From: Lachnospiraceae bacterium
Lineage (GTDB): Bacteria; Bacillota; Clostridia; Lachnospirales; Lachnospiraceae
DNA: 64,000 nucleotides
NCBI GenBank assembly: GCA_910575445.1
Contig: CAJTFW010000008.1
Location: forward strand, 1 to 64,000
Direction: 5' to 3'
This document shows, in pieces, positions 15,772 to 25,457 of the stretch. Below the pieces are notes generated by a model. That model was not told the origin of the DNA. It searched no databases and saw nothing but the letters and a program-made list of their open reading frames with translations. How positions within the stretch are numbered: position 1 is the stretch's first letter; the number at the start of each line of letters is the position of its first letter. The position numbers were made by a program, and so were the translations under genes.

Positions 15772-17223
15772 TTACATTAATTTCTTAAATTCATCTGCTA
15801 CAAACTGTACTTTCGGTCCAATAACCACCTGTACAGAAGTCTTACTTGGACGAATCACACCACTTACTCCGGCAGATTTAATCTTTTTCTCATCAACCAT
15901 TGTATAGTCTTTAATCTCCAGACGAAGTCTGGTAATACAGTTATCTACACTTGTGACATTTTCTTTGCCGCCAAGACCTGCTAAAATAATCTCTGCCATC
16001 GCTGTAAAATCATTGTTGGCCAGTTCAATCTTCATCTCATTTTCATCGTCATCCTCACGTCCTGGCGTCTTTAGATTCATAGTCGTAATCGCTACCCGGA
16101 AGACAAGATAGAAGACAATCGCTGCTCCAATTCCAAGCGGAATCAGTAAGAAGGTATTTGATGCAGCTGGAAGGAAGGAACTAAATACTGCATCGGTCAG
16201 TCCTGCTGAGAAGCTAAAGCCTGCTCTAAATCCAAGCGCCACACTAATTGCAGCAACTACACCATAGAGAAGTGCATAGATAACATAAAGTGCTGGAGCC
16301 AAGAACATAAATGCAAACTCAAAAGGCTCGGTTACGCCGCAGATAAATGCACAGAGGGCTGCTGCTCCTAACAGAGAAGCTGCTTCGCTCTTCTTCTCAG
16401 GCTTTGCACAGTGAATCATAGCAAAAGCTGCTGCCGGAAGACCAAACATCATAGATGGGAAGAATCCAGCCATATACATACCAGCACTTCCGCCACCACC
16501 GTTGAGAAGCTCTCCAGCCCAGTAAGTTCCAAGGTCATTGATTCCAGCTGCATCAAACCAGAATACAGAATTTAGTGCATGGTGCAGACCAAATGGAATC
16601 AACAGACGATTTAAAAACGTATAGATTCCTACACCGATAGCATCCAGACCTACAATGCTTGTACCAACAGCTACCAGTACACCATAGACAACTGGCCATA
16701 CAAAGAATAATACGGCAGCAGCCAAAATCGAAACAACCGCTGTAATAATTGCTACGCAGCGCTTACCAGAAAAGAACGCCAGTGCATCGGGAAGTCTTGT
16801 GTTCTTAAACTTATTGTAGCAGGTTGCACCAATCAGACCAGCAATAATACCGATAAACTGATTCTGAATCTTGCCAAAAGCAGCATTTGCTGGTGCGCCT
16901 GTTAGGACTTCCACCACTCCGCTTGATAACAGATTAACAATCATAAGCCATGATACCAAGCCTGCAAGACCTGCAGTTCCGTCGCTGTCATCAGACATAC
17001 CAACTGCCACACCAATGGCAAACAACCAGGACATATTGTCAATCAGTGCTCCACCAGCTTTTACCATAAAAAAGCCGATAATCGGAAGCGTGCCTTCAAT
17101 CTCTCCACCTATCATAACATTCGGACAAATAGCATAGCCAAGTCCCATCAAGATACCGCAGACAGGAAGACAAGCCACTGGAAGCATCAGAGACTTTCCA
17201 AGTCTTTGAAAATATTTCATCAT
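15772..17223 (-). CDS. PTS EIICB component, glucose/N-acetylglucosamine family
   Basis: A 483-residue membrane transporter that takes up and phosphorylates a hexose. The EIIC part (1-390) starts RLGKSLMLPVACLPVCGILM and has GLHHALNSVFWFDAAGI and EPFEFAFMFLAPALY. After the linker, EIIB (about 405-483) carries the phosphocysteine Cys429 in VDNCITRLRL. EIIC resembles NagE/GamP-like permeases, so N-acetylglucosamine or glucosamine is as likely as glucose. There is no EIIA domain; the separate EIIA gene at 13951 supplies it. It is the first gene of the PTS group, AAGGAGG precedes the ATG pair, and it is divergent from a two-component system. Confidence 0.93.
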   Translation of the reverse strand: MMKYFQRLGKSLMLPVACLPVCGILMGLGYAICPNVMIGGEIEGTLPIIGFFMVKAGGALIDNMSWLFAIGVAVGMSDDSDGTAGLAGLVSWLMIVNLLSSGVVEVLTGAPANAAFGKIQNQFIGIIAGLIGATCYNKFKNTRLPDALAFFSGKRCVAIITAVVSILAAAVLFFVWPVVYGVLVAVGTSIVGLDAIGVGIYTFLNRLLIPFGLHHALNSVFWFDAAGINDLGTYWAGELLNGGGGSAGMYMAGFFPSMMFGLPAAAFAMIHCAKPEKKSEAASLLGAAALCAFICGVTEPFEFAFMFLAPALYVIYALLYGVVAAISVALGFRAGFSFSAGLTDAVFSSFLPAASNTFLLIPLGIGAAIVFYLVFRVAITTMNLKTPGREDDDENEMKIELANNDFTAMAEIILAGLGGKENVTSVDNCITRLRLEIKDYTMVDEKKIKSAGVSGVIRPSKTSVQVVIGPKVQFVADEFKKLM

Positions 17224-17293
17224 ACCTACTTTACCTCCTTATTTTTTCTATTAGGATTTTGACAATTATTATTTTATATAAATTGCACAAAAA

Positions 17294-17444
17294 TAGATAG
17301 ATATTATCTTATCTTTTGTATGGATTATCTTGAATTATAAAATAAATATAAATTAATAAAATTTTTTATAAAGTTCAAAACATGGATTTTTTTCTATTTT
17401 CTATGGATTATTTTCCTGTTTAAAGGTAAAATGTAGATAGATAT
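17294..17444. promoter_or_regulatory. Repeated motifs in the divergent PTS / two-component promoter region
   Basis: The 278-base gap between the EIICB and kinase genes is AT-rich and carries two copies of TAGATAGATAT (17294-17304 and 17434-17444) and three of ATGGATT (17320, 17382, 17403). Direct repeats of this kind are typical of AraC-family binding sites. The AraC-type regulator encoded at 18541 may bind here to control PTS genes and itself. No single promoter stands out. Confidence 0.35.
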
Positions 17445-17501
17445 GGAAAATCTGCCATTGAACACATGGACAATATCCACCAAAATAAGAAAGGAGTCCG
17501 T

Positions 17502-18563
17502 ATGCCACCAGACAACCACCAGCATTTTCTTTTGCAAGAATTCTCTCTGGTAGGACTTAGAAATCTAAAAATTAAAAACCGTCTGATTATCTCTTGTCTA
17601 ATCTCCACGGTCTTTCCGCTCTTTTTTATCTACCTGTACACCTACTCTCTCTATGAAAGCAGTGAAATCAGTGGACAGATTCTTGTCATTGCGCTTTTGA
17701 TGATGGGGGTTTCTTTGACGATGACACTCTATACTTATCTAAGCATCTCTCATCCGATTGACCATATGATAAAAACCTGTCAGGCAATATCCGAGGGGGA
17801 TTTGGAGAGAAGAATCAAAGACCACGCCAGCGATGAACTGGCTTATCTCTCAGACAATATTGACAGTATGGTAACAGAAATTCAGCTTCTGTTAGAAGAA
17901 AGTCAAAAAAGCGATGCCAAAAAGCGGGAATTAGAGCTGCGTATGTTACAGTATCAGATTAATCCTCATTTTCTCTTTAATACTTTAAATACTTTGCGTT
18001 TTGTGGCACAGATGAATCAGGATAAGGTAGTCTCAGAAGGTATCCGCTCCCTAAGTGAGCTTTTAAAAAATACCTTGATTAATGACCGGGAATTTATTAC
18101 GATTAAAGAAGAGATTGACAACCTAAAGCACTATTTTTCTATTCAGTCTATCCGCTATGCCGGAAGTTTTCATGTTAATTACATGGTTGACGAGACCATC
18201 TTAGACTATCTTCTACCCAAACTGCTTCTACAGCCCCTAGCAGAGAATTCTGTACTTCATGGCTCTTTTAACGATGGAACCATTATGGAAATCCATGTAC
18301 GCGCCTATATGGATAAAACTGATGTTCTGTTAGAAGTAGAAGACAAAGGAAAAGGATTCTCTAACACCAAAGGAGCCAATGGCATTGGAAATAAAAATGT
18401 AAATGATAGGATTCATCTGTATTTTCCCGGCTCCTATGGGCTGATAGTCAACAGCCATCCAGGAGAAGGCACCCTAAACAGAATCCGTATACCCGTCATT
18501 CGCTCTGACACAGAGATGCAAAAGATACAAGGAGGTACATATGTATCAGGTACTGATTGTTGA
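17502..18563 (+). CDS. Sensor histidine kinase, YesM/LytS type, no large extracellular domain
   Basis: A 353-residue membrane kinase. Two membrane helices (about 26-48 and 58-81) are joined by only about 10 residues, followed by a HAMP segment (82-135). The His_kinase motif YQINPHFLFNTLNTL has phospho-His156, and a HATPase domain follows with EDKGKGF and NGIGNKNV as G boxes. YesM kinases usually carry a 200-300 residue extracellular sensor, which is absent here. The signal may be sensed in the membrane or come from the PTS. The ATG at 17502 follows AAAGGAG; the earlier ATG at 17466 has no site. It overlaps the response regulator gene by 23 bases. Confidence 0.9.
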   Translation: MPPDNHQHFLLQEFSLVGLRNLKIKNRLIISCLISTVFPLFFIYLYTYSLYESSEISGQILVIALLMMGVSLTMTLYTYLSISHPIDHMIKTCQAISEGDLERRIKDHASDELAYLSDNIDSMVTEIQLLLEESQKSDAKKRELELRMLQYQINPHFLFNTLNTLRFVAQMNQDKVVSEGIRSLSELLKNTLINDREFITIKEEIDNLKHYFSIQSIRYAGSFHVNYMVDETILDYLLPKLLLQPLAENSVLHGSFNDGTIMEIHVRAYMDKTDVLLEVEDKGKGFSNTKGANGIGNKNVNDRIHLYFPGSYGLIVNSHPGEGTLNRIRIPVIRSDTEMQKIQGGTYVSGTDC

Positions 18564-20115
18564 CGACGAACCCATTGTAAAGATTGCCCTGCGCTCCATG
18601 ATTGACTGGAACGCACTGGGATTTCATATTTGTGCAACGACGTCTAACGGTGAGGAAGCGCTTGAGATGACTCATCGTTTTCACCCGGATTTGATTATCT
18701 GTGACCTTAAGATGCCTGTAATGGACGGGTTAGAGCTGATAAAAGAAATAAAAAAACAGGAAATTCCATGTGAATTTCTGGTTATCAGCAATTATGAAGA
18801 TTTTAACTATGTCAGAACCGCTCTGGTATTAGGAGCCGCAGACTATATTTTAAAAGTGAGCATCAGCCCGGAAGAACTGACGATGCAGCTTCAGAAAATT
18901 CGGGAAAAACTGGACCAAAAAGCACAAAAAGACAAAGAAACTATGCAGTCGATGCAAGAATTTCTTCTTCACCAGGAAAGACATGCTGCCTGGAGGGATT
19001 TTTTTACAGATAAAAATTATGAACTGGATATGCTCTGTAGTGTCACCGGGCTGTCTTTAGAAGGATTGGATTCGCTTGCACTCTGTCAGATATCCTTTGA
19101 CTGGTATACTCAAAATCTAGAACCGCTGCCATCAATTGATATTATCCAGAGTACCCTGAAAAATGCACTGGAGCATTTTGATAAAAGACATATTATTCTC
19201 TTTAGTACCAGCAATACGCTATTAGTACTGCCGCAATCCGAACTCTATAAGCACCAGAGTACCATTGAAGGAGTTGCTGCCCGTATTTCACAGCTTTTCC
19301 AATACTATATGTCTCTGTCTCCGGCTATCCTATACCAGAGTCAAATTCCAGACCTTATAAAGGCCCGGCAGACCTATCATCATTTTCAGGAGATTTTAGA
19401 GTTGAATTTCTATGGTCCTATCGGGCAGCTTGACATCAGCAGCCTAACGATTGCCTCAGAAGTTCCTATGCTCTCCTACAAAGAGCTTACCTCTGAGATT
19501 TTAAGTATCCCAACGTCTAGCCGCTTTGCATATGCCTCACAAAGACTTGCCGAGCTTTTAGAATTATGTCATCAACAGCATGTGATGCCTTCTCGCGTAA
19601 TCCAATACTTTGTCCGCTTTCTAGGGGAGCTAGAATATCGCACTTATGGCGTCAGCTCTGCTGCACATGACCAGATTGCAGACAGTACCGACAGTATGAG
19701 AAAAGCCCTGACAGAAGAAGAACTTCGAAAAGACCTCCATAACGCACTACAAAGTATTCTTGCCCCTGAACAGTCCTGCAGTACACAGCCTTTAGAATAC
19801 AGCCCGGAAGTCACACAGGCGCTCTCTTATATCCAGACCAGCTATCAGCATAAGATTAGCCTTACTTCTGTATCGGAGCATGTAGGCTTAAGCTCTGGTT
19901 ATCTCTGTCGTATCTTCAAGGAGGAGACAGGTCTTAGTATTAACGCTTATATCAACAACCTTCGGATGACCAAAGCCGGCGAACTTCTAAAGGATAAAAA
20001 CAGCTATATCAAAGAGGTCGCTGCCGCTGTAGGCTTTGAAGACCAGCTCTACTTTAGCCGGCTCTTTAAGCGTTACTATGGTATCACACCATCGGAATAC
20101 CGCCTGAATGAATAA
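18541..20115 (+). CDS. AraC-type response regulator, YesN family
   Basis: A 524-residue transcription factor. Receiver domain 1-120 has DDEP and phosphoacceptor Asp55 in ICDLKMPVMDG, with Lys around 104. A long middle region (about 130-410) of unassigned fold follows. The C-terminal AraC double helix-turn-helix (about 420-524) has VSEHVGLSSGYLCRIFKEET and VAAAVGFEDQLYFSRLFKR as its two recognition units. It is paired with the kinase, whose end overlaps this start, and AAGGAGG is 4 bases from the ATG. Because the PTS genes lie divergently next door, sugar uptake control is the most likely job. Confidence 0.92.
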   Translation: MYQVLIVDDEPIVKIALRSMIDWNALGFHICATTSNGEEALEMTHRFHPDLIICDLKMPVMDGLELIKEIKKQEIPCEFLVISNYEDFNYVRTALVLGAADYILKVSISPEELTMQLQKIREKLDQKAQKDKETMQSMQEFLLHQERHAAWRDFFTDKNYELDMLCSVTGLSLEGLDSLALCQISFDWYTQNLEPLPSIDIIQSTLKNALEHFDKRHIILFSTSNTLLVLPQSELYKHQSTIEGVAARISQLFQYYMSLSPAILYQSQIPDLIKARQTYHHFQEILELNFYGPIGQLDISSLTIASEVPMLSYKELTSEILSIPTSSRFAYASQRLAELLELCHQQHVMPSRVIQYFVRFLGELEYRTYGVSSAAHDQIADSTDSMRKALTEEELRKDLHNALQSILAPEQSCSTQPLEYSPEVTQALSYIQTSYQHKISLTSVSEHVGLSSGYLCRIFKEETGLSINAYINNLRMTKAGELLKDKNSYIKEVAAAVGFEDQLYFSRLFKRYYGITPSEYRLNE

Positions 20116-20158
20116 AAAACGCCCTGCTGGCAAAAGCCATGCAGGGCATCTCTTTTTC
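20112..20158. terminator. Bidirectional terminator between the response regulator and ackA
   Basis: GCCCTGC-TGGC (20121-20131) pairs with GCCA-T-GCAGGGC (20136-20147) around a short A-rich loop. T-runs flank both sides (TCTTTTTCTC on plus, GTTTTTTATT on minus), suiting the convergent genes. Confidence 0.88.
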
Positions 20159-20160
20159 TC

Positions 20161-21354
20161 TTATTTGGTCAGTCTTAAGGTCTCTCTTGCAATTGCCAAC
20201 TCTTCGTTGGTTGGAATCAGCATTACTTTTACCTTGGAATCAGGAGTAGAAATCATCCTTCTGTCTCCACGTACATCATTTGCCGCGTCGTCAATCACAA
20301 CGCCAAGGTAACCTAGATATTCGCAGATTGCCTTTCTGGTCTTGATATCGTTCTCACCTACGCCAGCGGTAAATGCAATCGCATCCACACCATTCATTGC
20401 TGCGGTGTAAGCGCCGATGTATTTTGCTACACGATAGGTAAATGCCTCAAGAGCTGCTGCTGCTCTCTTGTTGCCTTCTGCTCTTGCAGTCTCGATATCA
20501 CGGAAGTCACTGGACACACCGCTGATACCAAGTACACCGGATTTCTTATTCAGGATATTGAGCATCTCATTGATGTCAATGCCTTCTTTGTTGCAGATAA
20601 ACTGGCACACTGCCGGGTCTAAGTCACCACTTCTGGTTCCCATAATCAGACCTTCAAGCGGCGTTAAGCCCATACTGGTATCTACACATTTGCCACCGAT
20701 AGATGCAGAGATACTTGCACCATTACCTAAGTGACATACGATAACTTTTGCCATCTTGGGGTCTAAGTTGCCAAGTTTGATTGCCTCGCCAGATACAAAC
20801 ATATGGCTGGTGCCGTGGAAGCCGTATCTGCGGACGCTGTATTTCTCATAGTATTCATATGGAATTGCATAGAGATATGCTTTCTCCTGCATTGCCATAC
20901 CAAAAGCGGTATCCCATACAACAACGTTTTTCTTGCCTGGCATTACGGATTCGCAAGCCTCGATGCCCATTAAGTTTGCTGGATTGTGCAAAGGACCAAG
21001 GTCGAAACACTCTCTGATAGCTTTCTTAACTTCATCATCCACAACAACAGACTCGCTGTAGTAGGTTCCTCCATGTACCACACGATGACCAACAGCCGAG
21101 ATCTCGTCAGTGCTCTTTACTACGCCGTGCTCTGCATCCTGCAGTGCATCTAATACCAATGCGATGGCCACCTTGTGGTCTTCCATCGGCTGTTTTACGA
21201 TAAATTTGTCTTTGCCTGCTGGCTGATGGGTCAGAATAGAGCCTTCGATGCCGATTCTCTCTACCAGTCCCTTGGCTACTACACTCTCATTGTCCATATC
21301 GATTAACTGATATTTCAAAGAGGAGCTTCCGCAGTTGATAACTAATATTTTCAT
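20161..21354 (-). CDS. ackA: Acetate kinase
   Basis: Converts acetyl phosphate and ADP to acetate and ATP, the energy-yielding end of acetate fermentation. The 397 residues are standard. NCGSSSLKY (7-15) is the first phosphate-binding motif, RYGFHGTSHMFVS carries the active-site His, HLGNGASI is the second phosphate motif, and AFTAGVGEN is near the end. It is the second gene after the phosphotransacylase gene, 57 bases apart on the same strand, so together they run acetyl-CoA to acetate. Confidence 0.97.
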   Translation of the reverse strand: MKILVINCGSSSLKYQLIDMDNESVVAKGLVERIGIEGSILTHQPAGKDKFIVKQPMEDHKVAIALVLDALQDAEHGVVKSTDEISAVGHRVVHGGTYYSESVVVDDEVKKAIRECFDLGPLHNPANLMGIEACESVMPGKKNVVVWDTAFGMAMQEKAYLYAIPYEYYEKYSVRRYGFHGTSHMFVSGEAIKLGNLDPKMAKVIVCHLGNGASISASIGGKCVDTSMGLTPLEGLIMGTRSGDLDPAVCQFICNKEGIDINEMLNILNKKSGVLGISGVSSDFRDIETARAEGNKRAAAALEAFTYRVAKYIGAYTAAMNGVDAIAFTAGVGENDIKTRKAICEYLGYLGVVIDDAANDVRGDRRMISTPDSKVKVMLIPTNEELAIARETLRLTK

Positions 21355-21411
21355 TTTATGTATCTCCTATTATAATTTTGCAGATGTCTTCTGCTGTTTT
21401 AAGTTTCGTTA

Positions 21412-21978
21412 TTATTTTACAATCTCACCATGTACTTCTCTGCCACAGCCTGCTGCGTTGGACTCGTCGGTGTCGATGTGCATTGCCAGAGCAAATGACG
21501 GATTTACACGTACTACTACATCGCCAAATACCAGGCTTCTGCCATCGGTCTCAATCTTAACAGATACTACATCTTTGTCTTTTACGCCTAATTTCTCAGC
21601 GTCTTCTGGTGTTGCATGAATATGGCGCTTTGCTGCAATTACGCCCTCTTTAAGTTCTACTTCGCCACAAGGACCTACCAATTTACATGCTCCACTGCCA
21701 GCGATATCGCCAGACTCACGAATAGGAGCTGCTACACCAATCGAGCGTGCATCGGTCAGAGAAATCTCCACCTGGCTTGCCGAGCGAACAGGTCCTAAGA
21801 TAGATGCGGTCATCTCTTTTTTCGGTCCTACAATCTTAACCTTCTCTTCACAAGCATACTGTCCTGGCTGAGAGAGGTCTTTTTTCTTGGTCAGCTCATG
21901 GCCCTTTCCAAATAAAATCTCCAGGTCTTCCTGTGTCACATGTACGTGACGTGCGGATGTTTCCACGATAAAGTTCAT
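21412..21978 (-). CDS. pduL: Phosphate acyltransferase, PduL family
   Basis: Transfers the acyl group from acetyl-CoA or propionyl-CoA to phosphate, replacing the unrelated Pta enzyme. The 188-residue protein has the paired zinc-binding motifs ARHVHV (9-14) and KRHIHATPED (about 115-124), and the tandem beta-barrel repeats visible as LGPVRSASQVEIS and KLVGPCG. No microcompartment signal peptide is evident at the N-terminus and no shell protein genes are nearby, so it is probably the free cytoplasmic form serving acetate production with the adjacent acetate kinase. AAAGGAGAA precedes the ATG. Confidence 0.92.
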   Translation of the reverse strand: MNFIVETSARHVHVTQEDLEILFGKGHELTKKKDLSQPGQYACEEKVKIVGPKKEMTASILGPVRSASQVEISLTDARSIGVAAPIRESGDIAGSGACKLVGPCGEVELKEGVIAAKRHIHATPEDAEKLGVKDKDVVSVKIETDGRSLVFGDVVVRVNPSFALAMHIDTDESNAAGCGREVHGEIVK

Positions 21979-22047
21979 ATTCTCATTCTCCTTTTCTTGT
22001 AAAAATATTATTATGGTAATGCTGCGCCTTGCAGCTTTACTTTCCTC

Positions 22048-23103
22048 TTATCCATCTATCTCCGATACCAGAATACAGTTGGGAGTCTCCACCTTTAAAG
22101 GTTTTCCCCACATACTGAAATATTTCTGTTCAAAATTAATCTTAAAGATAGTCATGGTATTGGTCTCATGGTTCAGCGACATAAAATGACGATTATCCGG
22201 GAAGAAATCTCCGGCCTTTGGGTAATCTCCGCTAATTGGAAGCACACAGAGATTCTCAAGCTTTCCAGTCTCATTGTCCACATGAAAAATACCCATGGTA
22301 TTGTCCCCGGCATTTGAACAAAGCACATACTTCCAGTCCTTAGAAAAGCGCAGCACACACGCAGCATTGACCTGAGACTTATATTTGCTTCTTGTATCAA
22401 TCTTCTGCACCAGCTCAAAGACAGGGCCTTTGGAGGTATCCTTATAGGAATAGACACTGATATAGTTCTTTAACTCGCAGATAAGATATGCAAATCGTCC
22501 ATCTGGGCTGAATTTAATAATCCGCGGTGCGCTCTCTAATTCGCAACGAAGAATATCAATCAGCTTAATCTTGCCGGTCTCTTGATTGAACTTGTAGATT
22601 TTTACCTGGTCAACGCCTAAGTCTACCGCACAAAGATACTTCTGGTCCGGGGTAATATTGACACAGTTGACATGTGGGCGGAAATTCCGCTCTGCCACAC
22701 TTCCAAGACCTTTATGAAAAATCTCATCTGTCATCTCTCCAATCGAGCCGTCCTCATTCAGACGCATTACGGTCACTTTGCCATCATGCCAGCCGCCTAC
22801 AAATAAAAATTTATCATCGCGGTCTGTAGAGAGATAACAGCCTCTCATACCATATATCGAAGCGCTGTTAATCACCTCAAGGTCTCCATCTGGCATAATT
22901 CGAAAAGACTGGACTCCCTCATCAGAAATCGAATAGAGATATTTTCCATTATGTGACTTCTTAATATAAGAAGGATTGTTGATAATCACAACTTTCCGCT
23001 CAACTGCTCTACCATTCTCCACATCCAAATCATAGATATGGATACCTTTACTGTTGCCGTGGGTATAAGTTCCCACATATGCCACGTATTTCTTCTGCTC
23101 CAT
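22048..23103 (-). CDS. Lactonase family beta-propeller protein
   Basis: A 351-residue protein starting KKYVAYVGTYTHG, the hallmark of the YbhE/Pgl lactonase family, with repeated blade motifs (FSPDGRFAYLICE, FSKDWKYVLCSN, FFPDNRHFMSL). Family members include 6-phosphogluconolactonase, but many are uncharacterised, so I give no symbol. No signal peptide is present. The start follows GAGAGGAGAA; an upstream GTG at 23127 overlaps that site and is unlikely. It has its own promoter at 23138-23166. Confidence 0.82.
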   Translation of the reverse strand: MEQKKYVAYVGTYTHGNSKGIHIYDLDVENGRAVERKVVIINNPSYIKKSHNGKYLYSISDEGVQSFRIMPDGDLEVINSASIYGMRGCYLSTDRDDKFLFVGGWHDGKVTVMRLNEDGSIGEMTDEIFHKGLGSVAERNFRPHVNCVNITPDQKYLCAVDLGVDQVKIYKFNQETGKIKLIDILRCELESAPRIIKFSPDGRFAYLICELKNYISVYSYKDTSKGPVFELVQKIDTRSKYKSQVNAACVLRFSKDWKYVLCSNAGDNTMGIFHVDNETGKLENLCVLPISGDYPKAGDFFPDNRHFMSLNHETNTMTIFKINFEQKYFSMWGKPLKVETPNCILVSEIDG

Positions 23104-23137
23104 GTTATGGCTTCTCCTCTCGCTCACGACTACAACA

Positions 23138-23166
23138 ATAGTACCATATTTTTAGAAATTTGTTAA
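23138..23166 (-). promoter_or_regulatory. Promoter of the lactonase gene
   Basis: On the minus strand TTAACA (23161-23166) and TACTAT (23138-23143) are 17 bases apart. The transcript would have a leader of about 28 bases. Confidence 0.6.
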
Positions 23167-23187
23167 TAGTTTTCTAGCTAAATTTCA

Positions 23188-24468
23188 CTATTTTTCTGTA
23201 AAATATTCCCGTGCACAGGCAAGCGTCCTCTGCACATCCTCCTCCGTGTGAGCCGCCGACAAAAACATCGCCTCAAACTGTGACGGCGCCAAGTAGATGC
23301 CATGTGTCAGCATATGCCGAAAATACTCTGTAAATGCCTTGGTATCCGAGGTTTTTGCACTGGTATAGTCCTTCACTGGCGAAGAAGTAAAGAATAAACA
23401 GCCAAGAGAGCCTACATAGTTGACCTGATAAGGAAGCGCTAGTTCTTCACACAAAGCCTCTAAGCCGCCATAGAGCATCCTCCCCAAGCTCTGAAGCTTT
23501 GTATAGACTTCAGGATGCGTATCTAAGTAGCTAAGCTGTGCCAGTCCGGCTGCCATCGCTACCGGATTGCCACTTAGGGTTCCAGCCTGATAAACACTGC
23601 CAACAGGAGCTACCACCTCCATAATCTCCTTTTTGCCTCCATAAGCTCCTACTGGCATCCCTCCGCCGATAATCTTTCCATAGGTCACAAGGTCCGCCTC
23701 AATACCATAATACTCCTGTGCTCCGCCTTTCCCCAGACGAAATCCCGTAATCACTTCGTCGAACACCAGTACGCTTTTATATTCCGTACAAAGTGCCCTA
23801 AGCCGCTCCAAAAATCCAAACTTTGGAAGTACCACGCCCATATTCGCTCCTACAGGCTCCACAATCACTGCTGCAATCTCTTCGCCGTACTCTATAAACA
23901 GCTTCTCTATCGCTTCCATATCATTGTAAGCACATAACAGCGTATCCTCCGTACAGCCTTTTGGCACACCTGCGCTGTCTGGCACCCCGGCTGTCATCAC
24001 ACCAGAGCCAGCCTTTACAAGCATGGCATCGCTGTGCCCATGATAACACCCTTCAAATTTTACAATCTTATTGCGCCCGGTATACCCTCTTGCCGCACGA
24101 ATCGCACTCATCACCGCCTCTGTACCGGAATTGACCATACGCACCATCTCCACGGATGATACCATCTTGCAGATAAGCTCTGCCATACAGACTTCTGCCT
24201 CTGTGGCTGCACCAAAGCTCAGTCCCTTCTTACAGGCTTCTTCCACCTGTTCAAGTACCATAGGATGTGCATGTCCTAGTATCATCGGCCCCCAGGAGCC
24301 AATATAGTCAAGATAGGTATTTCCATCCACATCTGTAAGATAAGCGCCCTTTGCTGATGCGATAAAACGCGGTGTCATCCCTACAGAACCAAAGGCACGC
24401 ACCGGAGAATTGACTCCTCCTGGTATCTTTGTCACTGCTTTAGAAAAAAGTTCTTCTGACCTTGTCAT
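23188..24468 (-). CDS. hemL: Glutamate-1-semialdehyde 2,1-aminomutase
   Basis: PLP enzyme of the C5 route that makes 5-aminolevulinate, precursor of siroheme, cobalamin and heme. PGGVNSPVRAF near the N-terminus, EGCYHGHSD, VFDEVITGFR and the PLP lysine in TYGKIIGGGMPVG (about residue 265) are all present. The start at MTRSEELF gives 426 residues, overlaps the hemB stop as TAATG and follows AAGGGAG. The frame to 24555 adds 29 residues unlike the family. No glutamyl-tRNA reductase (hemA) gene is in the window. Confidence 0.95.
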   Translation of the reverse strand: MTRSEELFSKAVTKIPGGVNSPVRAFGSVGMTPRFIASAKGAYLTDVDGNTYLDYIGSWGPMILGHAHPMVLEQVEEACKKGLSFGAATEAEVCMAELICKMVSSVEMVRMVNSGTEAVMSAIRAARGYTGRNKIVKFEGCYHGHSDAMLVKAGSGVMTAGVPDSAGVPKGCTEDTLLCAYNDMEAIEKLFIEYGEEIAAVIVEPVGANMGVVLPKFGFLERLRALCTEYKSVLVFDEVITGFRLGKGGAQEYYGIEADLVTYGKIIGGGMPVGAYGGKKEIMEVVAPVGSVYQAGTLSGNPVAMAAGLAQLSYLDTHPEVYTKLQSLGRMLYGGLEALCEELALPYQVNYVGSLGCLFFTSSPVKDYTSAKTSDTKAFTEYFRHMLTHGIYLAPSQFEAMFLSAAHTEEDVQRTLACAREYFTEK

Positions 24469-25457
24469 TATCCGATTCTCCCTTCTTCCATATACTGTGC
24501 AATCTCTTTTGCATAGTATGTCATATAGATATCGACGCCAGCCCGGTATGCACAAGCTGCCATCTCACAGAGAATTGCTGCCTCATCCACATATCCAAGC
24601 TTTGCCGCTGCCTTTACCATCGCATATTCTCCGCTGACACTATATGCCGCCATTGGCAAATCGGTTGCATCCTTAATCTCTCTTACCATATCAAGATACG
24701 ACATCGCCGGCTTGACCATCAAAATATCTGCGCCTTCCTCCACATCTAGAAGTGCTTCTTTCATCCCTTCTCTTCGGTTGTGGTAATCCATCTGATAACT
24801 CTTTCGGTCTCCAAAAGACGGCGCACTTCCCGCTGCATCCCGAAATGGCCCATAGAAGGCGGATGCGTATTTTACTGCATAAGACATAATCGGCGTTGTG
24901 ATATATCCATTCTTGTCAAGCCCTTCTCGAATTGCCAGAATATGTCCATCCATCATATCCGAAGGCGCTACCATATCCGCCCCTGCCTGTACCTGTGACA
25001 CTGCAATCTGTGATAATTTTTCCAGTGTCAAATCATTATCTACATAGGCTCCTTTTAATATCCCACAGTGCCCATGGCTTGTATATTCACACATACAGAC
25101 ATCTCCAATATAGAAAAGTTCTGGCACCTCTTTTTTGGCCCGTTCTAGTGCCTTTTGAATAATCCCATCACAGGCATAAGCGCTGCTTCCTACTTCATCC
25201 TTATGTTCTGGAATCCCAAACAGCATAATATTGGTAACACCCGCATCAGCCATCTCTGTCAATATCTCTCCTATCCTGTCCACACTATAGCGATACTGCC
25301 CTGGCATTGTGGGAATCTCCTCTTTTAGATTCTCTCCATCCTTTACAAACATCGGATACACCAGAGAACTTTTATCCATCCTTGTCTCCCGCACCATCTT
25401 ACGAAGTGCTGCTGTTGTCCGAAGTCTCCTTGGTCTAACAATCATCTCTCTCTCCAT
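24468..25457 (-). CDS. hemB: Porphobilinogen synthase (5-aminolevulinate dehydratase)
   Basis: Condenses two 5-aminolevulinate molecules to porphobilinogen. The 329-residue enzyme has DVCMCEYTSHGHCG, the cysteine-rich catalytic zinc site, VAPSDMMDGHI with the first part of the active site, and MVKPAMSYLDM with the Schiff-base lysine. It lies between sirC and hemL; its 5' end overlaps sirC by 23 bases and its stop overlaps the hemL start, so translation is coupled across all three. Confidence 0.96.
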   Translation of the reverse strand: MEREMIVRPRRLRTTAALRKMVRETRMDKSSLVYPMFVKDGENLKEEIPTMPGQYRYSVDRIGEILTEMADAGVTNIMLFGIPEHKDEVGSSAYACDGIIQKALERAKKEVPELFYIGDVCMCEYTSHGHCGILKGAYVDNDLTLEKLSQIAVSQVQAGADMVAPSDMMDGHILAIREGLDKNGYITTPIMSYAVKYASAFYGPFRDAAGSAPSFGDRKSYQMDYHNRREGMKEALLDVEEGADILMVKPAMSYLDMVREIKDATDLPMAAYSVSGEYAMVKAAAKLGYVDEAAILCEMAACAYRAGVDIYMTYYAKEIAQYMEEGRIG

